A stretch of DNA of 45,078 nucleotides from a bacterium (GTDB lineage: Bacteria; Pseudomonadota; Alphaproteobacteria; Ferrovibrionales; Ferrovibrionaceae): NCBI GenBank assembly GCA_022844005.1, contig JALHMN010000017.1, forward strand, positions 1 to 45,078, given 5' to 3'. Both the position numbers and the translations under genes were made by a program. The notes beneath the pieces were generated by a model, which did not search any database, was not told where the DNA came from, and was given only the letters and a program-made list of their open reading frames with translations. Positions 8,490-17,379 of this stretch are shown here, piece by piece; the first letter of the stretch is position 1; each line of letters begins with the position of its first letter.

Positions 8490-10319
8490 CTAGGGACGAC
8501 GGCGGAACTTTCCAATCGGCAACCGGCGCAACGCTGCCAGGACTTCCTCGCCGAGCCTGGCCCAAGCCCGCTTGAGGCTGAAGCGGCGCGGCTCCGGATC
8601 GATCGCGACCCCGACTTTGGTCACCTTTCCATCATCGAGTTCGACGACCACCAGTTCGACCTCCCCGACGCCTACCCAGTCACCGACGACCGGCTGCGCC
8701 GGCAGACGCTGCGCCAAGTAGGTACCGAGCGACATGTTGCGATCCGTCGCATGCACATCCATGCCGTAGAGATCCGCGACCATGCCGACGGGCGCCTCGC
8801 CCGCGAGGGTGAATTCGCCGAATACCCGCTCGCGCAGGTCGTCCTCGTCCTCGGCGCGCCTGCGCGGCGAGAAGACGACATCCAAGGCATGTAGGTGTTC
8901 CGGCGGGGCCAAGGCAAGCACGTAATCCCCTATGCGCAAGGAGAGAAGCTTGGACCGATCCATGACCGTGCCGTCGCGGATGACGGTGATGATCCGCGTG
9001 CGCCGCGGCAGCGGGATTGTAGCGAAGCCATAGGCCAGAGCCGGACTGTCAGGAGCAATCCGATAGGCCGTGATCTCGCGATCGATCCCCGTCGGCACGT
9101 CTATGTCGAACCGATTGGCATCATCCGATGTCGGCGGCAGTACGAGACGCAGCAACCGCGCTGCGAACCCTATGGTCCAGCCCTGAAGTACGAGCGAGGT
9201 CAGGACTACGACGAAGGCGACCGAAAAATATGTCTTGCTACCGGGCACGCCAGCCAGCACCGGCACCGTGGCGAGGAAGATGGGCACTGCCCCGCGCAGA
9301 CCGACCCAGCCGATGAAGGCGACCTCCCTCCATTTGAAACGGAACGGCAAGAGGCCCAACCAGACGGAAAGCGGACGCGCCACGAAGATCAGCACCGCCG
9401 CGATCGCCACCCCTTGCCAGAGGTCCTTCGGCAGATCGGCCGGCGTGACCAGCAGCCCCAGCATGAGGAACAGGCCGATCTGGCTCATCCAGGCCAGCCC
9501 GTCATGGAAACGACTGATCGCACGAGCCGCGCGATGCCGCCGGTTGCCGAAGACGAGACCGGCCACATATACGGCGAGGAATCCGCTGGTCCCCAGCTGA
9601 TGGGCACCGCCGAATATCACGATCGCCGACGCAGCGACCAGGATCGGGTAGAGGCCGGCCGCGATCTCCACCCGATTGACCAGCCAGCCAATCGCATAGC
9701 CCCCTGCCACGCCCAGGATCGCCCCTCCCACCATCTGGACGACGAACTGAACGGCGATACTAACGTCGAAACTGCCGGTCTTCGCCATCAGCAGTTCGGT
9801 AAAGATCACAGTGAGAAATACCGCCATCGGATCATTGATGCCGGATTCGACCTCGAGGGTGGCGCTGACCCGTTCCTCGAGGTTGACGCCCTTGGCATGC
9901 AGCAACAGGAAGACCGCCGCCGCGTCGGTGGAAGCCACCACCGCACCAACGAGGAAGCCGCCGATCCAGCCGAAATCGAACAGGAGCGCCGCGGCGAGGC
10001 CGGTCACTCCGGCAGTGACAAGCACGCCAAATGTCGCGAGCGACAGCGCCGGGCGAAGCGCCAGTTGGAAGGTTCGCTTGGGGGTTCGAAGGCCGCCGTC
10101 GAACAGAATGATGGCGAGCGCGACACTTCCGATAAGATAGGCTGCCCAGAAATCGTCGAATAGCACGCCGCCCGGACCGCTTTCCCCGGCGAGCATACCG
10201 AGGCCAAGAAATACGAGCAGCAAAGGGGCGCCGACACGATTTGACAGCATTCCAGCGAGGATGCTGACCACCACCAGCAAGGCCCCAAAGAATATGAACT
10301 GCTCGCCGTAGAGATGCAC
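8490..10319 (-). CDS. cvrA: Potassium/proton antiporter, CPA1 family with cytoplasmic regulatory domain
   Basis: 609 aa. The first 400 residues are a hydrophobic Na+/H+-exchanger domain. VGAPLLLVFLGLGMLAGE and LAIILFDGGLRT are hallmark segments, and STDAAAVF is the conserved ion-binding region of the NhaP2/CvrA branch. After the last helix comes a soluble tail beginning FDIDVPTGIDREITAYRI, with a TrkA-C-like stretch (RIGDYVLALAPPEHL), then a C-terminal domain resembling that of CvrA. Start GTG 10319 gives MHLYGEQF; GGGAG lies about 13 nt upstream. A role in K+ efflux and volume or pH control follows from the family. It is separated from the isomerase gene by 31 nt and could be co-transcribed. 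Confidence 0.9.
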   Translation of the reverse strand: MHLYGEQFIFFGALLVVVSILAGMLSNRVGAPLLLVFLGLGMLAGESGPGGVLFDDFWAAYLIGSVALAIILFDGGLRTPKRTFQLALRPALSLATFGVLVTAGVTGLAAALLFDFGWIGGFLVGAVVASTDAAAVFLLLHAKGVNLEERVSATLEVESGINDPMAVFLTVIFTELLMAKTGSFDVSIAVQFVVQMVGGAILGVAGGYAIGWLVNRVEIAAGLYPILVAASAIVIFGGAHQLGTSGFLAVYVAGLVFGNRRHRAARAISRFHDGLAWMSQIGLFLMLGLLVTPADLPKDLWQGVAIAAVLIFVARPLSVWLGLLPFRFKWREVAFIGWVGLRGAVPIFLATVPVLAGVPGSKTYFSVAFVVVLTSLVLQGWTIGFAARLLRLVLPPTSDDANRFDIDVPTGIDREITAYRIAPDSPALAYGFATIPLPRRTRIITVIRDGTVMDRSKLLSLRIGDYVLALAPPEHLHALDVVFSPRRRAEDEDDLRERVFGEFTLAGEAPVGMVADLYGMDVHATDRNMSLGTYLAQRLPAQPVVGDWVGVGEVELVVVELDDGKVTKVGVAIDPEPRRFSLKRAWARLGEEVLAALRRLPIGKFRRRP

Positions 10320-10476
10320 GGAACCGGCCGCTCCCTGAAGAAATCGAAGCTGGAATCACGCCGAATATGCCCGAATTGCAGCGTTTGTCGGAATTTTCCG
10401 GGCCGACCGCTTGCGGGAGCATGTCGTGCCAGCCTAAATGCGCCTGCCTCCAGATCCAGCAGCCGAACCGGACCCG

Positions 10477-10965
10477 ATGACCGACCCCTCCTACAACAAG
10501 GTTTTTCCCGTTTCCTGGGACGAGTTGCATCGCAATGCCCGGGCGCTGGCCTGGCGTCTGGCCGAGCGCGGTCCGTTTGAAGGACTCGTCGCCATCACCC
10601 GGGGTGGCCTCGTCCCCGCGGCAATCGTCGCCCGCGAACTCGATGTCCGGCTGATCGACACCGTTTGCATCGTCTCCTACAAGGACGACCGTCAGCGCGG
10701 CGAACTCAATGTCATCAAGGCCGCCTCGGGTGACGGCACCGGCATGCTGATCGTCGACGATCTGGTCGATACCGGGCACACAGCCAAGCTGGTGCGCCAG
10801 ATGCTGCCCAAGGCGCATTTTGCCACGATCTACGCCAAGCCCGCCGGCCGGCCGATGGTGGACAGCTACGTGACGGAAGTGAGCCAGGACACGTGGATCC
10901 TGTTCCCCTGGGACATGGAGCCCCAATACGCTCGTCCGGTCGCGGAACTCCGCGGTACAAGATAG
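10477..10965 (+). CDS. gpt: Xanthine-guanine phosphoribosyltransferase
   Basis: 162 aa, near the E. coli Gpt length. Salvages guanine and xanthine to GMP and XMP using PRPP. The PRPP-binding loop [12 protein letters not shown] lies at 91-102. [20 protein letters not shown] and [11 protein letters not shown] match Gpt closely, and the C-terminal [11 protein letters not shown] holds the base-binding Trp-Asp region. The frame opens at 10438, but ATG 10477 ([14 protein letters not shown]) aligns with family N-termini. It is divergent from the antiporter, with 157 bp between them in which no clear promoter motif was seen. The MacA-like gene follows 34 nt downstream. Confidence 0.93.
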   Translation: MTDPSYNKVFPVSWDELHRNARALAWRLAERGPFEGLVAITRGGLVPAAIVARELDVRLIDTVCIVSYKDDRQRGELNVIKAASGDGTGMLIVDDLVDTGHTAKLVRQMLPKAHFATIYAKPAGRPMVDSYVTEVSQDTWILFPWDMEPQYARPVAELRGTR

Positions 10966-10999
10966 CGAGTAGGAAGCCCCGATCGGATATGGTGGCGCC

Positions 11000-12685
11000 A
11001 TGCGGAAGCTGATCCTTCCACTCGCCCTCCTTGCGCTGATCGGCATTGCTCTGGCCGCGGGTGCCTTTGTCATTCTGCGGAGCGAACCGGCGGCCCCTGC
11101 ATTCCGGCTCGCTTCGGTGGAACGCGGCGATGTCGAGGCTGCTGTCGCCGCGAGCGGGACCGTTACCCCCGTCGTCACCGTTCAGGTGGGATCGCAGATT
11201 TCCGGTCAGATCCGTTCGATCGAAGCCGACTTCAATACCCTGGTGAAGAAGGGCCAGGTGATTGCGCGCCTCGACCCGGAGATTTTCGAAACGAAGGTTG
11301 CACAGGCTGGAGCCGATCTCGACGTCGCGAGAGCAAGCGTTGCCGTCCAGGAAGCAACATTGGAACGCAGCCGCGCCGATCTCGACGCTGCCCGCCAGAT
11401 CGCGGCGTCGCTTAAGGCGCAAAGCCAAAAATCAGTCGTCGTCGTGGAAGACGCGGAGCGCGAGTACAGGCGCCGACTGGAGTTGTTCCAAAGCGGGACG
11501 TCGGCGCGTAGCGACATGGACAAGGCAAAAGCCGCGTTCGATACGGGGGCCGCACAGTCACGGTCTTCGTTGGCCCAGGAACTCGCGCAACAAGCCAATA
11601 TCCGATCTGTCGAAGCGCAATTGAAGATCGGCGAGGCCCAACTCGCCAATGCACGCGCTCAAGCGGCGCAGCGGGCGGCTGCACTCCGACAGGCACAGAT
11701 CGACCTCGATCGCACCATCATTCGCTCCCCGATCGACGGCGTTGTGGTGCTCCGCAACGTCGATGCCGGACAAACGGTCGCGGCCAGTCTGCAGGCCCCA
11801 ATTCTGTTCCTCATCGCCGAAGATCTGAAGCGGATGCAGATCGAGGTTTCCGTCGACGAGGCCGATGTCGGACGGGTGCGCAAGGACCTGCCGGTCAGCT
11901 TTACGATCGATGCCTATCCGGGCCGAAGTTTCCAGGGCCAAGTACGCCAGGTGCGGATTGCGCCAAAGCCGCTGCAAGGCCTGCTCGGCTCCACGGTGGG
12001 AGCGCAGTCCAACACCCAGAACGTTGTCAGCTACGTCGTGATCGTTTCAACCGAGAATACCGACCTGGCACTGTTTCCCGGCATGACCGCAAACGCGCGG
12101 ATCATCACGGAGCGGCGCACCGGTGTATTGAAGGTGCCCAATTCGGCCCTGCGCTTCCGGCCGCCGGACGCCGCGAACGAGCAGAAGGCCAGCACCTCGG
12201 GCAATCCGTGGGCAAGGCCCAACGCTGAGGAGCAGGCGCGGGCCTTGAAGCAGCGCCTCGCCCGCACGCTGAATCTAAAGCCCGACCAGCAGATCAGACT
12301 CGACGAGATTGTCGCCGACATGCAGACGCAACTCGCGGCGCTTCAGGGCCTGCCTGAAGCCGAGCGCCGTCGGCGGTCTGACCAGGTACGCACAGACAAC
12401 CAGGCGCGGATCATGGCGATCCTGGATGGGGCGCAGAAGGCCGTGTACGCCGAGCAGAACGCAGGCGCACGCAGCGGGGGTGCCACAGGCCAAGTGCATG
12501 TCCGCGACGAAGCCGGACTTCCGCGCCGCGTGCTCGTCCGTCTCGGCATCACGGACGGCAGTCACACCGAAATCGCCGACGGTGCGCTGGCGGAGGGCGA
12601 ACAGGTCCTGACCGGAATCGCAGCGCGGGCCACCCCTGAACGGACTCCCGCCAATGCATTGCGCACCGGCCTCCTGGGGCGTTGA
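11000..12685 (+). CDS. MacA-like periplasmic adaptor with a helical insertion
   Basis: 561 aa, well above the roughly 370-400 aa usual for MacA/HlyD adaptors. One N-terminal membrane anchor (res 4-26) precedes the first lipoyl half (ASGTVTPVVTVQVGSQISGQIRSI), a long coiled-coil hairpin (about 85-235), the second lipoyl half (IIRSPIDGVVVLRNVDAGQTV) and the beta-barrel. Between about 390 and 495 an extra, highly charged helical segment interrupts the C-terminal part. It contains LNLKPDQQIRLDEI, which resembles the LTxxQ motif of Spy/CpxP. The membrane-proximal domain then resumes at GLPRRVLVRLGITDGSH. The gene is 10 nt upstream of its ABC ATPase. The protein links the inner-membrane pump to an outer-membrane channel not present here. 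Confidence 0.9.
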   Translation: MRKLILPLALLALIGIALAAGAFVILRSEPAAPAFRLASVERGDVEAAVAASGTVTPVVTVQVGSQISGQIRSIEADFNTLVKKGQVIARLDPEIFETKVAQAGADLDVARASVAVQEATLERSRADLDAARQIAASLKAQSQKSVVVVEDAEREYRRRLELFQSGTSARSDMDKAKAAFDTGAAQSRSSLAQELAQQANIRSVEAQLKIGEAQLANARAQAAQRAAALRQAQIDLDRTIIRSPIDGVVVLRNVDAGQTVAASLQAPILFLIAEDLKRMQIEVSVDEADVGRVRKDLPVSFTIDAYPGRSFQGQVRQVRIAPKPLQGLLGSTVGAQSNTQNVVSYVVIVSTENTDLALFPGMTANARIITERRTGVLKVPNSALRFRPPDAANEQKASTSGNPWARPNAEEQARALKQRLARTLNLKPDQQIRLDEIVADMQTQLAALQGLPEAERRRRSDQVRTDNQARIMAILDGAQKAVYAEQNAGARSGGATGQVHVRDEAGLPRRVLVRLGITDGSHTEIADGALAEGEQVLTGIAARATPERTPANALRTGLLGR

Positions 12686-12694
12686 AGCGCTGCG

Positions 12695-13408
12695 ATGCCC
12701 GAAGCGCTGATCCGCACCGAAGACCTTCGCAAGGTCTATGCGATCGGCACGAATAGTGTCGCTGCGCTACGCGGCGTCAGCATCGACATCCTGGCGGGAG
12801 AGTTCGTGGCGGTGATGGGGCCCTCGGGCTCCGGCAAATCCACCTTCATGAATCTGATCGGCTGCCTCGATCGCCCCTCCTCCGGGCGCTATCGCCTTGC
12901 GGGAGAAGATGTTGCCCATCTGGATTCCGACGCCCTTGCGGCAATCCGCAACCGCCGAATCGGCTTCGTGTTCCAGAACTTCAACCTGCTTTCGCGTGCT
13001 TCGGCTGCCGAAAACGTCGAACTGCCCCTTCTCTATGCCGGCGTACCTGGGGCAGAGCGGCGCGCCCGCGCCAGGGAGGGACTGGCCGCGGTTGGTCTCG
13101 GCGATCGGATGGAACATCGTCCGACCCAGTTGTCCGGCGGACAGCAACAACGCGTTGCCATTGCCCGGGCTCTCGTCAACAACCCATCGCTCGTGCTGGC
13201 CGACGAGCCCACCGGGGCGCTCGATTCCACAACCAGCCTCGAGGTGATGGCGCTGCTCCGCAGGCTGCATGCCAGCGGGCTCAGCATCGTGATCGTAACC
13301 CACGAGCGCGAAGTGGCCGAATTCGCCGACCGCATCGTCAGCTTCCGCGATGGGCAGATCGTCGAGGATCGAACCAATCCCGCCCCACGCAACGGGACGG
13401 TGCCATGA
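12695..13408 (+). CDS. ABC transporter ATPase, MacB/LolD type
   Basis: 237 aa. Powers the neighbouring permease. Walker A is GPSGSGKST at 42-50, followed by the Q-loop FVFQNFNLL, signature LSGGQQQR, Walker [14 protein letters not shown] and a switch His in IVIVTHE. The opening [24 protein letters not shown] is typical of the MacB/LolD/FtsE branch. Unlike E. coli MacB, where ATPase and permease are fused, they are separate here and overlap by 4 nt (ATGA). Part of the three-gene adaptor-ATPase-permease operon. Substrate could be a peptide, macrolide or lipid. Confidence 0.94.
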   Translation: MPEALIRTEDLRKVYAIGTNSVAALRGVSIDILAGEFVAVMGPSGSGKSTFMNLIGCLDRPSSGRYRLAGEDVAHLDSDALAAIRNRRIGFVFQNFNLLSRASAAENVELPLLYAGVPGAERRARAREGLAAVGLGDRMEHRPTQLSGGQQQRVAIARALVNNPSLVLADEPTGALDSTTSLEVMALLRRLHASGLSIVIVTHEREVAEFADRIVSFRDGQIVEDRTNPAPRNGTVP

Positions 13409-14643
13409 ACCGCTTGCTGGCCAACATCCGCATGGCTACTCGGGCACTCGCCGTGAACAAGCTCCGCAGCTTGCTGACCATGCTGGGGATCATGATCGGC
13501 GTCGGGGCCGTCATCGTCATGATCGCCGTGGGGGCGGGAGCGCGCGCAAGGGTGCAGGAGCACATCCGGGCGATGGGATCGAACGTCCTGCTCGTGGTGC
13601 CCGGCGCCGTCAACAGCGCGGGGGTGCGCCTGCCGGCCGGCTCCTGGTCAACCCTGGTGGAGGAAGACGCGTATGCGATCCGGGCCGAGATTCCCGGCGT
13701 CGCCGCCGCTGCACCGGTCATGCGGGCCAATGTGCAGCTGGTCTATCGAAACACGAACTGGAATTCGATGGTCTATGCGACGACGCTCGACTTCCTGATC
13801 GCTCGTGACTGGGAGGTGAATTTCGGCCGACCGTTGACGCGCGAGGAATCCGAGGGCGGCGCCAAGGTCGTAGTGTTGGGCCAGACCGTCGCCGAAAAGC
13901 TGTTCGGAGAAGAGGATCCGATCGACAAGATCATCCGCGTGAACCGCGTGCCGTTGCAGGTCATCGGCGTCCTCGATCGCCGCGGTCAGTCCGCCCAGGG
14001 CCAGGATCAGGACGACAACATCATCGTGCCTCTGATCACGGCACGGAACCACGTGATCGGCAGTCCCGGTTCGGTGCGCCGACGCTCCTTGAACTGGATG
14101 TTGCTGAAAGCGGAGCCCGGTGTCGATCTCGGCGCCGTTCACGACCTGGCAGCCGACCTCCTGCGCCAGCGCCACCGTATCCAGTCAAACCAGGATGACG
14201 ACTTTTCCATTCGAAATCTGGCGGATATCGCCGAGGCCGAAGCCGCATCGGGCGATGTCTTCGCCATCCTGCTTGCCGCCATTGCCTCGGTTTCGCTGGT
14301 GGTTGGCGGCATCGGGATCATGAACATCATGCTGGTGTCGGTCACCGAGCGGACCCGCGAGATCGGCCTGCGCATGGCCATCGGCGCACGGAGCAAGGAC
14401 ATACTGTCCCAGTTTCTCACCGAGGCCGTCCTGCTCTCGCTCCTGGGCGGAGCGATCGGCATCGCTCTTGGCATCGGCAGTGCTCTGGCAGTGGGACGCT
14501 TCGCTGGATGGCGAGTTGAACTTCAACCTGAATCGGTGGTCCTGGCCTTCGTGTTCTCGGCCGCTGTCGGCGTCTTCTTCGGCTTCTACCCCGCCCGCAA
14601 GGCCTCGCGCCTCCAACCGATCGAAGCGCTGCGGTACGAATAG
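13405..14643 (+). CDS. MacB-type ABC permease (FtsX fold)
   Basis: 412 aa. Four-helix FtsX/MacB permease. Helix 1 is around [23 protein letters not shown], then a large periplasmic domain (about 60-275), then three helices: [44 protein letters not shown] and [20 protein letters not shown]. The motif [17 protein letters not shown] is the cytoplasmic coupling segment typical of MacB. The end [17 protein letters not shown] is the family's C-terminus. It overlaps the ATPase gene by 4 nt and ends exactly next to the stop of the convergent Rieske gene. With the upstream adaptor it should form an exporter drawing substrate from the periplasm. Confidence 0.94.
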   Translation: MNRLLANIRMATRALAVNKLRSLLTMLGIMIGVGAVIVMIAVGAGARARVQEHIRAMGSNVLLVVPGAVNSAGVRLPAGSWSTLVEEDAYAIRAEIPGVAAAAPVMRANVQLVYRNTNWNSMVYATTLDFLIARDWEVNFGRPLTREESEGGAKVVVLGQTVAEKLFGEEDPIDKIIRVNRVPLQVIGVLDRRGQSAQGQDQDDNIIVPLITARNHVIGSPGSVRRRSLNWMLLKAEPGVDLGAVHDLAADLLRQRHRIQSNQDDDFSIRNLADIAEAEAASGDVFAILLAAIASVSLVVGGIGIMNIMLVSVTERTREIGLRMAIGARSKDILSQFLTEAVLLSLLGGAIGIALGIGSALAVGRFAGWRVELQPESVVLAFVFSAAVGVFFGFYPARKASRLQPIEALRYE

Positions 14644-15693
14644 TCAGTCCGCGGTACTGCTCGTCGGGGCGGATTGCAGCCGCACCTCGCGCTCGCCATG
14701 TTCGCGAAGCAGTTTCGCCAGCCGGCGGCGCATTTCGACTCCCGGGCGGTCGGATGGCATGTCGGCCTCCTCCGCCGCATAGGCGCTGAGGGGGACGTCA
14801 AAGCCCGTACTCTCCAGGATCTCCTTGTCTTCGGCTGTCACCTGGCGATCGAAGGCGATCACCTGTGCCGCTGGCGCATCCGCCTCGGTGTCGTTGCGGA
14901 TGACGAACTGGACCACCTGGCTCGTCTCGTCGTCGATCGGCGCGGTCGCGGTGACGATGATGTGGACGCGCCCGTTCGGATAGGTGATCTCGAGCGAGCG
15001 GGTGAACGGCATGAACCAGGAGGAACGCATATTGCGGGTGGTATGCGTCTCGGCCATGCCGAGAATGACTTTCTGGATCTCGGGGTTCTTTACAGGCATC
15101 GCCGTGGTCATGAGGAAGCCCCAGGACCTCTGCTCGATGTCGACTTTTCCGGCATCGGGATTTTCCTGGATGCCGAAGCTATCCCGATGCACGAAGGAGA
15201 AATGGGCGTTGTCGAAGCTGTTCTCCATGATCCTGAGGCCGGCCGTTTTCCAGACCTCATAGAACTCGTGGATCAGCCGAAAACCAGGATCGGCGGCCTC
15301 CGGCAAGTCCGGAACATCATGCAGAGGGTCTGCCAGCGCCACCCACACATAGCCGTAGCGGGCCTCCGCCCGGAAGGCCTTCACCTTCTGGCCAATGGCC
15401 CGCTCACGGCCGGCGACCGGGCGCTGGGGGATACGGACCACCACGCCATCGGAGTCGTAGATCCAGCCGTGATACCCGCAGGCGAGCTTGCCCTCGCAGT
15501 AGAAGCCCTTGGACAGCTTGGCGGTACGATGGCAGCAACGGTCGGCAAGCGCCGCATAACGCCCCTCGCCGTCCCGCCAGAGAACAATGTCCTCGCCGAG
15601 GAGCCGGAAGGGCCTCGGACCATCGGCGAGATCGCTCTCGGGCATCACCGCGTACCAGAAGCGGCGCAAGACGGGTTGCTTCGTCACCAGCAT
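14644..15693 (-). CDS. Rieske non-heme iron oxygenase, alpha subunit
   Basis: 349 aa. The Rieske [2Fe-2S] cluster ligands are C53-x-H55 and C72-x2-H75, 16 residues apart. The mononuclear iron site is in ENSFDNAHFSFVH with His164 and His169 and the bridging Asp161 one step before. Length and the reading RRFWYAVMPESDLADGPRPFRLLGEDIVLWR resemble vanillate O-demethylase, PobA-like and choline-type single-subunit oxygenases. ATG 15693 is chosen over the open frame from 15744 because AAGGGGG lies 6 nt upstream and homologues start near here. No reductase or ferredoxin gene is adjacent, so electrons must come from elsewhere. The substrate is unknown. Confidence 0.9.
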   Translation of the reverse strand: MLVTKQPVLRRFWYAVMPESDLADGPRPFRLLGEDIVLWRDGEGRYAALADRCCHRTAKLSKGFYCEGKLACGYHGWIYDSDGVVVRIPQRPVAGRERAIGQKVKAFRAEARYGYVWVALADPLHDVPDLPEAADPGFRLIHEFYEVWKTAGLRIMENSFDNAHFSFVHRDSFGIQENPDAGKVDIEQRSWGFLMTTAMPVKNPEIQKVILGMAETHTTRNMRSSWFMPFTRSLEITYPNGRVHIIVTATAPIDDETSQVVQFVIRNDTEADAPAAQVIAFDRQVTAEDKEILESTGFDVPLSAYAAEEADMPSDRPGVEMRRRLAKLLREHGEREVRLQSAPTSSTAD

Positions 15694-15764
15694 GCGGGCC
15701 CCCTTGGTAGACGCCTCGGGTTCAATGCAAACTGGGTGCCGCACAAGACCAGGGAGGCGCTCCA

Positions 15765-16682
15765 GTGTTCGGCCCGCAGACCATCGCCATTCCGACCGAG
15801 ATATTCACCCGTATGCCGCCGGCGTTGCGCCGGCCGCTGCGCACATCCTGGGCGGATGTCAATTTTGGAGGCGGTGTCGCCGACTGCTTCCTGGAAGGAC
15901 CCAGTTTCGATCGCGCCGGGAACCTGTGGTTAGTCGACATTCCCCATGGACGCGTATTCCGCATCACCCCCGACGGCCAGTGGACCGAGGCGGCGCAATA
16001 CGATGGCTGGCCCAATGGTTTGAAGATCCATGCCGACGGGCGGGTGTTCATCGCCGACTACAGGAACGGCGTGATGGTACTGGATCCGCAGAGCGGAAAA
16101 GTGCTGCCGCACCTTCCCACCCGACATTCGGAAGGCTTCAAGGGCCTGAACGATCTCCATCTGGGGCGCAACGGCGAGATATTCTTCACCGACCAGGGCC
16201 AGACAGGCCTGCACGATCCGACCGGGCGGGTCTACCGCCTCGATGCCGACGGCCGTCTTACCCAGCTTCTCGCCACCGGCCCAAGCCCGAACGGCCTGGT
16301 ACTGAACCGTGAGGAAAGTCAGGTCTTCGTCGCCATGACCAGGGCCAACGCCGTCTGGCGGATACCGCTGATGGGAGACGGCTATGCCTCCAAGGTCGGC
16401 CTCTACATCCAGTTGTCCGGAGGCAGTGGCGGACCGGATGGAATGGCCCTCGACGCGGAGGGCGGCCTCATCGTCTGCCATCTTGGAACCACGGTCTGGC
16501 GCTTCGACCGGCTGGGGCGCGCCACCCACCATCTCGACCTCGAGGAAGGCTTGCTCGCCACCAACTGCGCCTTCGGCGGCCCGGGCAACCGCTTCCTCCA
16601 TGTCACCGAATCGCGCAGCGGGACGATCTACCGGGCAGAGATGCCATATCCCGGGCATCCGATGTTCTCACACCAAGGCTAA
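15765..16682 (+). CDS. SMP-30/gluconolactonase family hydrolase
   Basis: 305 aa six-bladed beta-propeller. LEGPSFDRAGNLWLVDIPHGRVFRI carries the metal-binding Glu of the family. Repeated propeller strands follow: GLKIHADGRVFIADYRNG, GLNDLHLGRNGEIFFTDQ and PNGLVLNREESQVFVA with the metal-binding Asn. It probably hydrolyses a lactone or similar ester. GTG 15765 follows AGGGAGG at a good distance. It is divergent from the Rieske oxygenase gene with 71 bp between starts, so the two may share control and act in one catabolic route; that is inference. Confidence 0.88.
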   Translation: MFGPQTIAIPTEIFTRMPPALRRPLRTSWADVNFGGGVADCFLEGPSFDRAGNLWLVDIPHGRVFRITPDGQWTEAAQYDGWPNGLKIHADGRVFIADYRNGVMVLDPQSGKVLPHLPTRHSEGFKGLNDLHLGRNGEIFFTDQGQTGLHDPTGRVYRLDADGRLTQLLATGPSPNGLVLNREESQVFVAMTRANAVWRIPLMGDGYASKVGLYIQLSGGSGGPDGMALDAEGGLIVCHLGTTVWRFDRLGRATHHLDLEEGLLATNCAFGGPGNRFLHVTESRSGTIYRAEMPYPGHPMFSHQG

Positions 16683-16724
16683 CCGCACCTTGTTGGGATC
16701 AACCGAATGCCGCGAAACTCGCGG

Positions 16725-17378
16725 TCAGCCTTGCTGGCTCGGACGCCGCCCCGGGCGTTCAGGCGGCACAGATGTCAGGGTCCACTCGACAATGCCGCGC
16801 AGCACCCGATCGAGACTGGCATCGAACGCAGCCAGGACAGACGGAAAGCTGCCATCCCCTGCCCGCTCCGTACGCTCGAAGGAGGCATTGGCCACGATGT
16901 CCTGGCGGGGTTGACGGACCAGCATGGCCCGCATGCCGACACGGATGGTTGGAATATTCTCGTCGCCGACATACTCCGCCTGGAACTCCCGCAGGTCCGT
17001 CTTGAGCGTGTAGTCAGAGCGCAGCCCGAGCGTCTCCTTGCCTACAGCCACGATCCGCTTGGTGTTCTCGAAACTTTCGACCAGAAGCGTCTGGACCATC
17101 ACCGGCGCGCGGGCCGACCACCTCGAATCCGCGAAGTAGCGCAATTCGTAGGGATTGGGCTTCAAAGCAATTCTGGGCGAATCGAGACCGCCCGAGGCGG
17201 ACGGCTCTTCGACGATCAATTGCCAACTGACCACAGGCAAGTCACTACGGAAGCTGCTTTTCGGGGACAGTTCGTAAACGTTGGCGGGCGGTCCCAAGCC
17301 GGGAAAGCTTCCGCAACCACCGAGTGCCAGGGCACCACCAAGGAACAGCCTGCGATCCATCATAAATTTCTCTGACAT
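16725..17378 (-). CDS. ABC-type transport auxiliary lipoprotein (PqiC/LptE-like, PF03886-type)
   Basis: 217 aa. Last gene of the Mla-type operon, starting 1 nt after the mlaD stop. Its signal peptide ends in LALGGC, a lipobox, and is preceded by DRRLFLGG, which looks like the twin-arginine RRxFL motif. The mature chain begins NVYELSPKSSF, typical of the ABC_trans_aux family (F/YxLxP). LVESFENTKRIVAVGKE and LKTDLREFQAEY fit the same fold. Such lipoproteins partner MCE proteins and are thought to receive lipid at the outer membrane. Identification rests on pattern and context. Confidence 0.8.
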   Translation of the reverse strand: MSEKFMMDRRLFLGGALALGGCGSFPGLGPPANVYELSPKSSFRSDLPVVSWQLIVEEPSASGGLDSPRIALKPNPYELRYFADSRWSARAPVMVQTLLVESFENTKRIVAVGKETLGLRSDYTLKTDLREFQAEYVGDENIPTIRVGMRAMLVRQPRQDIVANASFERTERAGDGSFPSVLAAFDASLDRVLRGIVEWTLTSVPPERPGRRPSQQG

Positions 17379-17379
17379 C

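Noticed and set aside
8895-10163. 422-aa open frame on the plus strand
   Set aside because: Antisense to the antiporter gene; low-complexity, charged translation without any domain.
10420-10440. TGGCACG on the minus strand near gpt
   Set aside because: No TTGC at the right distance, and it points into the antiporter gene's upstream end without context.
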